Notes: a model not told the origin generated them from the sequence alone. Shown: positions 45,106 to 55,896, numbered from the stretch's first letter. The stretch: 64,000 nt of DNA from Rhinatrema bivittatum (GCF_901001135.1 NC_042618.1:246040516-246104515), one strand, 5' to 3'. Program-made: numbers and translations.

Positions 45106-45903
45106 TGAATAGGCAGAAAACCTCATGTGCATTACCTGAGGGTATTTGGCTGCAAGGACTATGCGTATGTCCCAAGCAAGAAGCTTGATTTTTTTGTTGC
45201 TTGAAAAACACTGAGAAACACCATGAAATCAAATGCCCACTGCAGATCCAAATGCAATAAAAAATCAAGATAAGTTCTTTTTCATTTGGTTCAGTTGAAC
45301 AATAGAGTTTGGATATTTTAATTGCAAATGAAAAATCTAAAAAATTATATATGAATATTCAATGAACTACCATCGTAGTATGACCAATGATTATATATAA
45401 GGCTGAGTAAGAGTGTGAAGGCACATACTGATGATGCCTAGTATGAAGGTCATTTCGTTAGCATCTGAGAGAAAATAGCTTTTTCAATTAGAGGGGAGGA
45501 GGATTATATTTCAGTTGCAACACTCCACTTAACCACATCACTAATTGTACAGAAGAGAGTGTTGTCTTTTGGTTGCACCGATAATTTATTGCCAGACAAC
45601 AACCAAAACCGAAAGGCAATCAATAAACTACTCTACATATCAACAGTGACCAGATCAGATATCACAGTTGGCATGCTGCTCATCCACTGAAGCAGAATAC
45701 ATTTCAGTAGCGTAAACATTTCCAGGACGTTATTTGGCTAAGCCAATTGCAGAGTCAATATGCTCAAATCCATAACTCTAATAGAGAACAACCAGGGGCG
45801 CACGCTTTTCCGCACACTTTTCATGAATTTTCAAAGGGAAACCATGTTTGTACTTTTCCTTTGAAAATTTGGGTAAAGTATGCACATTGAAATTGCTAGC
45901 ATA

Positions 45904-46239
45904 GGGCCTCATTTTCTAAACAGATCGCACACGATAAGGGACGTTTCAACACGCGAAATGTCCCTTATCGCGTCCAATACCAAAATGGGGGCGGAGTTGG
46001 CCCCAGAAGAGGAGGAGTCGGGGTGTCACCGGGGCCGACTCTGCGAAGACGCCGCTGACGATGAAAAGGTAAGGCCCTTTTCGCGTCCGAGTTCGCGCCC
46101 AATAGCTACACCTTCTATGGTGGCACTATTGGGTGCGAAACCGATCGCTGCCAGCTAGCACAGGCCCGCCCCCCATTTCGGCCCCCCACCCCTCATTCCC
46201 TAATATCGCAGACCTGTGATACTTTAGAAAATGAGGCCC
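45904..46239. mobile_element. MITE with GGGCCTCATTTTCTAAA ends
   Basis: The perfect 17-bp terminal inverted repeat GGGCCTCATTTTCTAAA bounds 336 bp. The inside carries GGGACGTTTCAACACGCG/CGCGAAATGTCCC inverted segments. A partial relative lies at 54871-55015. The target duplication could not be settled. Confidence 0.78.
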
Positions 46240-46475
46240 ATAGTTAGCAACTGCTGTTTTGTGCAGGTAGCTGAGAAGGGGAAAAACAATTAATGCATTT
46301 TTTAAAATGTCGCATATGTTAGCTATTTTTCCTGCATAAATGGTTTTGTAAATTGCTCTCATTAAATTCCATATTTAAACCATCTCCTTCTCTCATGTCT
46401 TTTATGCAGTCTTTCAACCTTGTTCCTTCCACTGCCCTCTATATCTGTCACAAGCATGTTTAAACTGGAGCCGTG

Positions 46476-47566
46476 TGTTGCGGTCCCGGTTGCTAGGCTA
46501 GCGACCGGGTCCTTACCTTTCTGCTGCCTCTCCCGGTCTCGCCGTGTTCCGTTGCTCCTGGGGCCTGCAGGGCCGCATGGCAGCGTCTCTCTCCACGTGG
46601 AGACGCTGCCGAGGGACGACTCAGACTTCTCCCACTGCCAGGCAACGCGCGCGCGCGCGAGCAGGGGGCTCTTAAAGGTCCAGCACCCGGAAGTGCTGAA
46701 CCGCCCTGTTCCTGACGTCAGACGCTGGCCGGCTATTTAAACCAGCGTCTGACTTCCTTGCTTTGCCTTTGCAACGAGGTCACTCTACTGTGTGCTTAGT
46801 TGCTTCCCAGCGTTGCTTTCAGCCTTGGTTCCTGCTTGTTCCAGCCGTGCCTTGCTTCCAGCCCTGGTTCCTGCTTGTTCCAGCCGTGCCTTGCTTCCAG
46901 CTCCGGTTCCAGCTTGTTCCAGCCGTGCCTTGCTTCCAGCCCTGGTTCCTGCTTGTTCCAGCCGTGCCTTGCTTCCAGCTCCGGTTCCAGCTTGTCCCAG
47001 CCGTGCCTTGCTTCCAGGTCAGGTTCTGTTTGGTCCTGCTGTGCCTTGGCTCCAGCTCTGGGCTCTACTTGCTGTCTACATATCCTGACTCCAGCTCCGG
47101 TTCCTGATTCTCCTTGTCTTCAGCCAGCCACGAACCTTGGTCTTCTTCACGATTCTCCTTTGTCTTCAGCCAGCCACGAACCTTGGTCTTCTTCACGATT
47201 CTCCTTTGTCTTCAGCCAGCCACGAACCTTGGTCTTCTTCACGATTCTCCTTTGTCTTCAGCCAGCCACGAACCTTGGTCTTCTTCACGATTCTCCTTTG
47301 TCTTCTGCCAGCCTCGAACCTTGGTCTTCTTCACGATTCTCCTTTGTCTTCAGCCAGCCACAGACCTTGGACTCATTCACGATTCTCCTAAGTCCCAGCG
47401 ACTCGGACCCCTACGGGCTCCTCCTGGGGGGGTCTTGGGTTTCCAGGGTGAAGACGCCATCAGTCCGCTCCAGCTGAGTGCCGCCTCCCGGCTTATTAAC
47501 TCCTGTGGACGCTGTCCACCTCAGCCGGCCCAAGGGTCCACTATTGACTTTACTCATAACATAACA
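46476..47566 (+). repeat. 5' LTR of Gypsy G2
   Basis: 1,091 bp, TGTTGCGG to CATAACA, preceded by the duplication CCGTG (46471-46475), which recurs at 52908-52912. It differs from the 3' LTR by about six substitutions outside repeat arrays. It contains 39-bp tandem units (46812-47030, TTCCAGCCGTGCC core) and six 46-bp-period CACGATTCTCC units (47110-47395). Confidence 0.95.
46734..46774 (+). promoter_or_regulatory. G2 LTR promoter: TATA box and predicted start
   Basis: TATTTAAA at 46734-46741. GCCTTTGCAA at 46765-46774 begins 31 nt further on, where transcription should start. It is complementary to the sequence just after the LTR. Confidence 0.65.
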
Positions 47567-47568
47567 GT

Positions 47569-47578
47569 TTGCAAAGGC
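47569..47578 (+). promoter_or_regulatory. Predicted self-primer binding site of G2
   Basis: TTGCAAAGGC lies two bases after the LTR and one base before the gag ATG (47580). It pairs perfectly with the predicted transcript 5' end (46765-46774). No tRNA-like TGG primer site is present. Confidence 0.65.
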
Positions 47579-47579
47579 C

Positions 47580-48512
47580 ATGGACTCGGCGGACTATGCT
47601 CCTATGCAGGCCATCCCTGGCATGGCCCAAAGAATCCAGCAGCAACAGCAATGTCTGGAAGTCTTGGCTGCTACGGTGGATCGCCTAGCCAGTCGCTTGG
47701 ACGCCAATCCTCCTCCGGTGGCACAACCCCCGCCTCCACCGGCGGTTCTAGCTCCCGCGCAGACTCAGCTTCCAGCGCCTACTCGATACTCCGGGGATGC
47801 CAGATCGTGCAGGGCGTTTTTGAATCAGTGTTTCATCCGCTTCACTTTGCTACCAGGGCAGTTCCCGTCTGATGCCGTCAAGGTAGCATATATTTTGTCT
47901 CTGCTCGATGGGAGAGCTATGCTATGGGCCTCTCCCATGTGGGAGAAACAGGACGCCATGCTGCACAATTTACAGGATTTCGTGACTCGCTTCAAACAGA
48001 CTTTTGACGAGCCAGCTCGTGCTACCACCGCTACCACTGAAATTCTACAGCTACGACAAGGATCCCGTTCTCTGGCGGAGTACGCTATTGAATTTCGTAC
48101 TCTGGCGATGGAACTCGGCTGGCAGGATGACTGTTTGCGGGGTATTTTCTTGGAAGGCCTTGCAGGCCGTATCAAGGACGAGCTGATGGCTCGCGACCTG
48201 CCCTTCGCTCTGAACGGGGTGATAGACTTGGCCGGGAGGATTGACCGGCGATTGCAGCAACGAGCTAAGGAGGGTCGAGTTCCTCGTCGGCCTGTCTCTT
48301 TGGCACCCTCCTTCTCCAGGTCTCTGACTTTATCTCACAAGACGTCATCAGCCTCCCACAGCCCCTCTGAGGAACCTATGCAGCTTGGTCGGGCGCCCCT
48401 AACCGAGGAGGAGAAGACACGTCGCCGCACTCAAGGCCTGTGCTTATACTGCGGCACTAAGGGTCATTTCCTGGGTCAGTGTCCTGCGAGACCGGGAAAA
48501 GCTCAAGTCTAG
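47580..48512 (+). CDS. gag: G2 Gag polyprotein
   Basis: A 310-residue open frame beginning MDSADYAPMQAIPGMAQRIQ. This is the structural protein that forms virus-like particles and packages the element RNA in the cytoplasm. It has a glutamine-rich N-terminal helix (residues 16-24), a proline-rich spacer (about 45-65), a capsid region (RAFLNQCFIRF, then FKQTFDEPA, RQGSRSLAEYAIEFRTLA and DLAGRIDRRLQQ) and one CCHC zinc knuckle at the end (CLYCGTKGHFLGQC). The start is the first ATG after the LTR, one base past the primer site. The frame is intact. It overlaps pol in the -1 frame, with a slippery site at 48494-48500. Parallel to gag of G3. Confidence 0.9.
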   Translation: MDSADYAPMQAIPGMAQRIQQQQQCLEVLAATVDRLASRLDANPPPVAQPPPPPAVLAPAQTQLPAPTRYSGDARSCRAFLNQCFIRFTLLPGQFPSDAVKVAYILSLLDGRAMLWASPMWEKQDAMLHNLQDFVTRFKQTFDEPARATTATTEILQLRQGSRSLAEYAIEFRTLAMELGWQDDCLRGIFLEGLAGRIKDELMARDLPFALNGVIDLAGRIDRRLQQRAKEGRVPRRPVSLAPSFSRSLTLSHKTSSASHSPSEEPMQLGRAPLTEEEKTRRRTQGLCLYCGTKGHFLGQCPARPGKAQV

Positions 48513-48538
48513 GGAGAGATGAGGAGGTTCCCCTAGGC
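48494..48538 (+). promoter_or_regulatory. -1 ribosomal frameshift signal between gag and pol
   Basis: G GGA AAA at 48494-48500 sits in the gag zero frame, six codons including the stop before the end of gag. After a 6-nt spacer, 48507-48514 pairs with 48531-48538 (eight pairs, one wobble, 16-nt loop). Slipping by -1 enters the pol frame exactly. Confidence 0.7.
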
Positions 48539-51500
48539 TATGTTAATGCTACTCCTCAATGTACAGTTCCTATAACGTTGGAGTATCCAGGTGGCTCCTT
48601 TCAGACTCTAGCTTTCATTGATTCCGGAGCCGGAGGGAACTTTATCTGGAGAGAACTGGTACACCAATTAGGACTACCTACTAAGCGCCGGATACCTCCA
48701 TTACGGGTTACCTCTATCCAGAGAACCCCTCTACCTGGATCCATTTCTGAAACTACGATGCCTCTCACTTTACGGACGGGAGTGCTTCACACTGAGACAA
48801 TCTCCTTTTTGCTACTTGATAAATCGGTGCACCCTGTGGTCCTGGGACTCCCTTGGTTGCAACAACATGCTCCGGAGATCCATTGGGACTCTCTCCAAAT
48901 TGCGCAATGGAGTCCTTCCTGTTTCCAGAATTGCCTGGATCCCATTCCTAGACCGGAGATATTACTCTCTCACTCTGCCCTGGACCTTCCTTTGCCGTAC
49001 CAGAATTACGCTGAGGTGTTCTCCAAACAAAAGGCTGAACTGCTTCCATGCCATCGGCCCTTCGACTGTGCCATTGATTTACTACCTGGTTCCACTCCTC
49101 CGCGGGGTAGGGTATACCCTCTTTCTCTGCCAGAAACCCATGCAATGTCAGACTACATTACGGAGAATCTTGCCAAAGGGTTCATTCGTCCTTCGCACTC
49201 CCCTGCAGGAGCAGGATTCTTTTTTGTGTCCAAAAAAGATGGCTCCCTCCGGCCGTGCATAGACTATCGAGGTCTGAACTCCATCACTAAGAAAGATCGC
49301 TATCCCTTGCCTCTGATCCCAGAACTGCTCGATAGACTTCAGGGGGCCAAGATCTTTACAAAATTGGATTTACGTGGAGCATACAATTTGGTTCGTATTC
49401 GTCCCGGTGACGAGTGGAAGACAGCGTTCAACACACGAGATGGACATTACGAATACTTAGTAATGCCTTTCGGCTTATGTAATGCCCCTGCTGTCTTCCA
49501 GAATCTGATGAATGAGGTACTCCGGGAGATGCTTCATTCCTTCGTCATAGTGTACCTTGATGACGTCCTGATCTATTCCCAAGATCTTTCTTCCCATCGC
49601 CAACACGTCAAACAAGTCTTACAGGCTCTAAGGGACAATCATCTATACGCTAAATTTGAAAAATGTCAGTTTGAGCGCGAGTCGCTTCCGTTCTTGGGAT
49701 ATATTGTTTCCTCGTCCGGTTTCCAGATGGACCCAGAGAAGGTGGCGGCCATTGTCAATTGGCCTCGCCCGTCTGGCCTGAAGGCGCTACAGCGATTCCT
49801 TGGATTCGCCAATTTTTACAGGCATTTTATACCACATTACTCCCAGAAGGTAGCTCCTCTCACGGCGCTTACTCGCAAAGGGGTTAACGCTCACGATTGG
49901 TCCACTACCCGCCTCGGCTGCCTTTGAAGACTTAAAACAAGCATTCCTAGCCGCTTCCTGCCTACGACACCCAGATCCACAACGACCCTTCATCTTGGAG
50001 GTCGATGCCTCGAATCTGGCTGTTGGAGCGGTGCTCAGTCAACACGATACTTCGGGCAAATTGATGCCATGTTCTTACTTCTCTAAAAAGTTTTCGCCTG
50101 CTGAATGTAACTATGGCATCGGAGACAAGGAACTCCTAGCCATTAAGTTAGCCTTCGAGGAGTGGAGGCAATGGCTGGAGGGGGCTAATCATCCGGTGAC
50201 AGTGTACACTGACCACAAAAATTTATTGTACTTGGCCCGAGCTCAACGACTAAACTCGCGGCAAGCAAGATGGTCACTCTTCTTCAGTCGTTTCAATTTC
50301 ATCCTCAAGTTTCGACCAGCGGAGAAGAACGTTCGAGCCGATGCTCTATCTCGTACCTGTCAGCCGGAGGAAGAGGACGACTCTCCACAAACCATCCTGG
50401 ATCCTGCCTGTGTTCAACTAACTACTACTTCCATTTGTTCCTCAAGTAAGACTACGGTTCCTAAAAGGCTTCGGAGGGAAGTCCTGTCTTGGGGCCACGA
50501 CTCCTTGACCGGGGGGCACGCTGGTAGACTAAGAACTTTGGATCTTATAAATCGTTTCTATTGGTGGCCAGGTCTTCGACGTGATGTTTCCCTTTACGTG
50601 AGTTCTTGCCCCACTTGCGCTCTGCAGAAACCGCTTAATGGCCCCCCGAGAGGGTTACTACAACCGTTACCTATACCCACGGAACCCTGGACACATATTG
50701 CCACTGACTTTATGGTGGAACTCCCGCCTTCGCAAGGCAAGACTGTGGTATGGGTCACGGTGGACCGCTTCTCTAAAATGGCTCACTTTGTGCCTTTACC
50801 CAAATTACCTTCCGCCACTGAACTGGCTTCTCTGTTCACACACCATGTATTCCGTATTCATGGTCTGCCTCAGGACATTGTTTCAGACAGAGGTCCTCAA
50901 TTCACAGCCAGGTATTGGAAAGCCTTATGCAAAAAATTTAAGATCCAGTTGAGTTTCTCTTCTGCTTTTCACCCGCAAAGTAATGGGCAAACTGAACGCA
51001 TGAATCGTTCTTTAAAGTTGTTCCTACGAGCGTTCATTAACCACAAACAAGATAATTGGGTGGAGCTTTTGCCTTGGGCTGAATTCGCCTATAATAATCA
51101 GATACATACGGCGACGGGGAAATCCCCTTTTCAAATTGTGTACGGTAAACAGCTCAAACCACCGTTACCTCTACCTGTACCAACCTCCTCACCCGCTGCT
51201 CAATTGTCCGCGGAGCAATTGAGTAAATTGTGGTCCTCAACTCAACACCGTCTTCAGAAGGTCGCACGCACTGCTAAACGCTACTATGATCGACACCGAA
51301 AACCTGCATTCACCTTCCTCCCAGGCGATCGAGTGTGGCTTAGTACAAAGAACATTCATTTGAGGCAACCTTCCAAGAAACTCTCTCCCAAGTTCTGTGG
51401 TCCCTTCCGCGTAGCAGAAAGAGTAGGGTTGGTCTCTTACCGTCTACGACTCCCAACCACTTTACGCATTCATGATGTCTTTCACGTCTCTCTCTTAAAA

Positions 51501-52010
51501 CCAGTAATTCTTTCCAGATTCCACCCCAGGCCTCTTGACGACGCTTCCACCACCACGGATGGGGATCCTACGTTTCAGGTACGAGAGGTCCTGGATGCTC
51601 GTTTCGCCAACAGACGTTGGGAGTATTTGCTGGCCTGGGAAGGTTGTGGAGACGAAGACAATACGTGGGAGCCTGCCCGCAACATCTTGGACAAGACTCT
51701 CCTACAGCAATATCATCTGGACCATCCTGACAGGCCTAGTCCTCTGAAGAGGGGGCGTAAAAGGGGGGGTACTGTTGCGGTCCCGGTCGCTAGGCTAGCG
51801 ACCGGGTCCTTACCTTTCTGCTGCCTCTCCCGGTCTCGCCGCTTTCCGTTGCTCCTGGGGCCTGCAGGGCCGCATGGCAGCGTCTCTCTCCACGTGGAGA
51901 CGCTGCCGAGGGACGACTCAGACTTCTCCCACTGCCAGGCAACGCGCGCGCGCGAGCAGGGGGCTCTTAAAGGTCCAGCACCCGGAAGTGCTGAACCGCC
52001 CCGTTCCTGA
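48494..52010 (+). CDS. pol: G2 Pol: protease, RT, RNase H, integrase, chromodomain (one frameshift)
   Basis: It is entered by -1 frameshifting. The protease active site is FIDSGAGGN at about 48614. RT runs from about 49010 to 49800 with FTKLDLRGAYNLVRI, MPFGLCNAPAVF and catalytic YLDD at 49553. RNase H starts near 49990 (LEVDASNLAVG, IGDKELLAIK, YTDHKNLLYL). The integrase has an HHCC zinc site (GHDSL...SCPTCALQK, 50490-50630) and the D, D, E residues in ATDFMV, IVSDRGPQF and NGQTERMN. The chromodomain (EVLDARFANRRWEYLLAWEG) is near 51580. One missing base near 49905 shifts the frame, the only lesion I see; it may be a mutation or a sequencing error. The frame runs 79 codons into the 3' LTR. 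Confidence 0.92.
51745..51772 (+). promoter_or_regulatory. G2 polypurine tract
   Basis: Purine-rich run with GAGGGGG and AAAAGGGGGGG immediately before the 3' LTR. It is the expected primer for plus-strand DNA, and it overlaps the pol coding sequence. Confidence 0.8.
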
Positions 52011-52907
52011 TGTCAGACGCTGACCGGCTATTTAAACCAGCGTCTGACTTCCTTGCTTTGCCTTTGCAACGAGGTCACTCTACTGTGTGCTTAGTTGCTT
52101 CCCAGCGTTGCTTTCAGCCTTGGTTCCTGCTTGTTCCAGCCGTGCCTTGCTTCCAGCCCTGGTTCCTGCTTGTTCCAGCCGTGCCTTGCTTCCAGCTCCG
52201 GTTCCAGCTTGTTCCAGCCGTGCCTTGCTTCCAGCCCTGGTTCCTGCTTGTTCCAGCCGTGCCTTGCTTCCAGCTCCGGTTCCAGCTTGTCCCAGCCGTG
52301 CCTTGCTTCCAGGTCAGGTTCTGTTTGGTCCTGCTGTGCCTTGGCTCCAGCTCTGGGCTCTACTTGCTGTCTACATATCCTGACTCCAGCTCCGGTTCCT
52401 GATTCTCCTTGTCTTCAGCCAGCCACGAACCTTGGTCTTCTTCACGATTCTCCTTTGTCTTCAGCCAGCCACGAACCTTGGTCTTCTTCACGATTCTCCT
52501 TTGTCTTCAGCCAGCCACGAACCTTGGTCTTCTTCACGATTCTCCTTTGTCTTCAGCCAGCCACGAACCTTGGTCTTCTTTACGATTCTCCTTTGTCTTC
52601 TGCCACCCTCGAACCTTGGTCTTCTTCACGATTCTCCTTTGTCTTCTGCCAGCCTCGAACCTTGGTCTTCTTCACGATTCTCCTTTGTCTTCAGCCAGCC
52701 ACAGACCTTGGACTCATTCACGATTCTCCTAAGTCCCAGCGACTCGGACCCCTACGGGCTCCTCCTGGGGGGGTCTTGGGTTTCCAGGGTGAAGACGCCA
52801 TCAGTCCGCTCCAGCTGAGTGCCGCCTCCCGGCTTATTAACTCCTGTGGACGCTGTCCACCTCAGCCGGCCCAAGGGTCCACTATTGACTTTACTCATAA
52901 CATAACA
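51773..52907 (+). repeat. 3' LTR of Gypsy G2
   Basis: 1,135 bp, 44 bp longer than the 5' LTR: one extra 46-bp unit (seven against six CACGATTCTCC units) and one CG dinucleotide fewer in the CG run. The start contains a perfect inverted repeat CCCGGTCGCTAG/CTAGCGACCGGG. The target duplication CCGTG follows at 52908-52912. Confidence 0.95.
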
Positions 52908-52912
52908 CCGTG

Positions 52913-54559
52913 TTAGCTTCCACTATCTCTAGTGGTAGGTTCTTCCAGGCCTTGTCATCTTCCTTTTTGTTTTTTGCAAATCCTGTCTTAATCCAAAACC
53001 CAGGATCCCTCTCATCTCTTATCAAGCTTTATAATAATCCAGTCACTCAAACTAGTGAAGCTATTGCCTGAAATATTCACCCACCTATGCTCATTGATGT
53101 TAAGTTATAACCATGACAGCTATGAGTTTATGTGTATAAGACCAAAATTGATTAATGCTTTACCTGCAGTTTTTAAAAAAAATAATTTTTGTTTGATTTG
53201 CTTATTGAAAGACATTTTTATAAATAAGGTGAATGATCGATGGCCTGTTCATTGAAGAGCACATAATCTGGCTCAGTTCATTGCACTAACCTTTTTCAAA
53301 GCCCGATACAATTGTAACACTGTTGTTAGGATTTTAACCATGGCTGATCCATGCAGGTTATTTAATCTTTCTTCGAAATCTGATGCAGCCATTACGTCTG
53401 ATGTTAGGATTTTAACCATGACCTTTCTATGTAGGTTATCTGGGCTTCTTGGAAGTCTGATGAGGCCAAACACCACCATTTTCTGTTCTTTGACTTGTAT
53501 TTGTCCCTCTTTTTCCATATGACTGAGCAAACATTCAAGCCCTTTAGCCCATTTTTTTTACCTGCTAACTCCCACCTGCCCTTATCACTGTGCTCTGCCT
53601 GTCCCGATCATGCTTAAATTCTGTCATGGTTGGAAACAAGTGGTCGGTTGTTTCATAGAGCATATTTGTCACTACACTGAGCATTAATTGGTATTAAATT
53701 CTCATTTTTTTCTAAGAATTTTGGCAATTAAGTTTACAATACCCTGGCTCCTTGTAGCTTATTTTGCCATTGAGCTGGCCTTGATAACTGGTAGCTAGGG
53801 TAGCCTCATTTCCCCTCCTTCCATTATTATTAAATCGTTATCCAAAAATCTTGTGAATTTTGGAGGGTAACCCATTGTGTTTTATATTTTCTTGGAAATT
53901 CACTTGGAGTGCTTTGGAGACTTTTATGTGTTTAAAGGCTCAATTTAGTTGAAAGTACTGTTTCTGTTGGACTTGTAGCATACCTTCTAGACCTCCAGGT
54001 GATAGACTTAACTAACAGTAAATTAACACAAATAAATAATAAGCCCAGGCAGGGAGAATCTTATTAAAAATGACACCGTCCTCCATGTAAACATCTGGGG
54101 GCTCAGCAGTTGCCAAACCAGTTTAATTGCTCAGTCAATAGCTTTGTTGCTGTGATCCACCAAAGAAGGATGTGAATAATTAACATGTAGATTAAAAAAT
54201 CTGCCTTGCATCATGTTACTATTTTATCGCCAGGTGAAAACCATATACAGTTTAATAGGATCACCCCCCGGAAAAAGCAGATGCCAGACTGTCTCTTTTA
54301 TCATCTAGTTCTAACACATGACTATGTAGAAAAAAATTCCCTCCCCAAAATTATCTAGCTGATTTACAGCTGAGCAATTAAAATAATTAGACATGGTATT
54401 TTACCAAACATTTTTAAGTTCAGGGCTCTCTTTCAGCCAATTTTTATTTTAAGCACACTCTAGCTGCCAAAATGAATTGGCTAGTAGCTGGGCAAAGAAA
54501 CATTTTTTATTTGATTCTCAGAAAGAACTGAAGGAGTAAGGGGGAAGAAATGTTTAATC
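52913..54559. other. AT-rich stretch with one short tandem duplication
   Basis: No coding similarity found. Bases 53324-53402 and 53403-53480 are two diverged 79-bp units, each opening GTTAGGATTTTAACCATG. Confidence 0.5.
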
Positions 54560-54745
54560 AAGGAAAGGCAACTCCGGTCCTTGAGTGCTGCAACCCATTT
54601 AGATTTTCAGGATATCCACAACAAATATACATGGGATACATATGTATACAGTGGAAGCAGTATAAGCAAATAACATTTCATGAATATTCAATATGGATAT
54701 CTTGAAAATCCAACTGATTTACAGTACTTTGCAACTGTACAAAAA
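54560..54745. mobile_element. Foldback MITE remnant related to 34478-34662
   Basis: It opens AAGGCAACTCCGGTCC and contains TTTTCAGGATATCCACAACAAATAT, whose inverted counterpart lies near 54690-54710 (ATATTCAATATGGATATCTTGAAAA). Diverged, with no exact duplications. Confidence 0.55.
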
Positions 54746-54870
54746 AAAATTGTTTTTTCATATTGAATATATGTGGCCTTATAGCAAAAGGACCTTTCCC
54801 TCTTCTATGGCGCCATTTCAATAATTGGCCACATTCAGCTGGATAACTATTTATATAGTCATTTATATAG

Positions 54871-55015
54871 TCATTTTCTAAAGGGATCTCGTGTGATACC
54901 TAGATCGTGGCAGACTCTGTGACGACTTCGCTGACGGCGAAAGGTAAGAATCCTTAATGTCGCTAGTAGCGCGCCTAATAGCACCACCTTTCACCTAGAC
55001 TAACAGGCTAACTTT
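54871..55015. mobile_element. Partial MITE related to 45904-46239
   Basis: ATTTTCTAAAGGGATC at the left and GACTTCGCTGACGGCGAAAGGTAAG match the element at 45904. The right end is missing where the truncated G3 LTR begins. Confidence 0.5.
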
Positions 55016-55884
55016 CACGGACTCCTCTTCGGCCGGGTAGGCCCGACCAGCATCCTGCCGCAGCTCTCCATGTACGAGGGAGACACCGCCAACCCAATGT
55101 GCTTGCCCCGCAACCGAGGTGCGCATGCGCCCGGGGGCTGGAGTTTTAAAGGCGCCAGTGTGGGAAAAACGAAGAGGACGCCCCGGATGACGTCAGATGC
55201 TGCAAGGTATTTAAACCCTGCAGCTTGACTAGGACTGGGCCTTGCAATGAGGTTGACTCTTTGGAGGATCTAGTTGTCTTTCCTGCTTCCTGGTTCCTGA
55301 CTACTTGTGACGTCTGACTTCTGGCTCCTGACCTTGCTTCGACCTTTGACTCCAGCTTCTGCTCCTGTCCCTGGTTTTGGCTTCGATGTCTGACTTCTGG
55401 CTTCTGACTCGGCCATCCACTGACTCTGACTCCAGCTTCCGCCCCTGGTTTTGGCTTCGGACTTCTGGCTTCTGACCCAGGCTTCGATCCTCGACTCCGA
55501 CTTCAGCTTCCCCTTCATCCACAGGTATCCGGTTCTTGTTGACCTAGAGGATTCTCCTAAGTCCCAGCGGCTCGGGCTCTCACGGGCTCCTCCCGGGGGA
55601 ACCATGGGCTTCCAAGGGTGAAGACTCTTCTAGCCTCCTGGGCCCTGCCGTCCTCATCTTCCATCTCTTCGGCCGCTTCCTGGATCCTTGGTCGCATAGG
55701 GTCCCGCCTAAGTCCAAGAGGTCTGGGTCCCTTTGGGCTCCTCCTGGGGGACCTCGGACTTCCAGTGGTGAAGCCTTCTTCGGAGTCTCTCTTCAGCGCT
55801 GCCTCCCAGCTGCGACACTCACTGTGGGTCTCCACAGTGCAACACTTGCAGTCGCAACCGGTCCAAGGGTCCATAATCCTAACA
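55016..55884 (+). repeat. 5' LTR of Gypsy G3, truncated at its start
   Basis: It matches the 3' LTR from CACGGACTCCTCTTCGG on, so the first 57 or so bases are lost. TATTTAAA is at 55208 and GGCCTTGCAA at 55238-55247 (30 nt below). Pyrimidine-rich repeats around TGACTTCTGGCTTCTGAC follow. It ends CCTAACA. Confidence 0.85.
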
Positions 55885-55886
55885 GT

Positions 55887-55896
55887 TTGCAAGGCC
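55887..55896 (+). promoter_or_regulatory. Predicted self-primer binding site of G3
   Basis: TTGCAAGGCC, directly before the gag ATG at 55897, is the perfect complement of GGCCTTGCAA at 55238. Compared with G2 both partners lack one base, a compensating change. Confidence 0.65.

Larger units (their letters stand above)
41622..45800 (+). mobile_element. Ty1/copia retrotransposon remnant
   Basis: Plus-strand pieces in copia order: protease end (VYLADGKCISVMGKEGW, ILMKDILYL), GAG-pre-integrase (PDLKESLLSVKCL, IWHKCLRH), integrase with ELIHSDQCGP near 43176, TIIDDYFRYI at 43239 and IHMDNKGQYGEDF near 44475. Then HYLRVFGCKDYAYVPSKK near 45130 and RNase H with LLYISTVTRSDI and STEAEYISVA near 45630-45710. 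RT is largely missing. Three later insertions interrupt it. No LTRs were recognised. Ty1/copia is uncommon in vertebrates. Confidence 0.85.

Noticed and set aside
47110..47395. Evenly spaced 46-bp repeats resembling a CRISPR array
   Set aside because: Units are contiguous with no unique spacers, lie in a retrotransposon LTR, and the genome is eukaryotic.
46800..47872. Frames of 100-250 codons across the G2 LTR and gag start
   Set aside because: Products of tandem repeats in the LTR, out of frame with gag.
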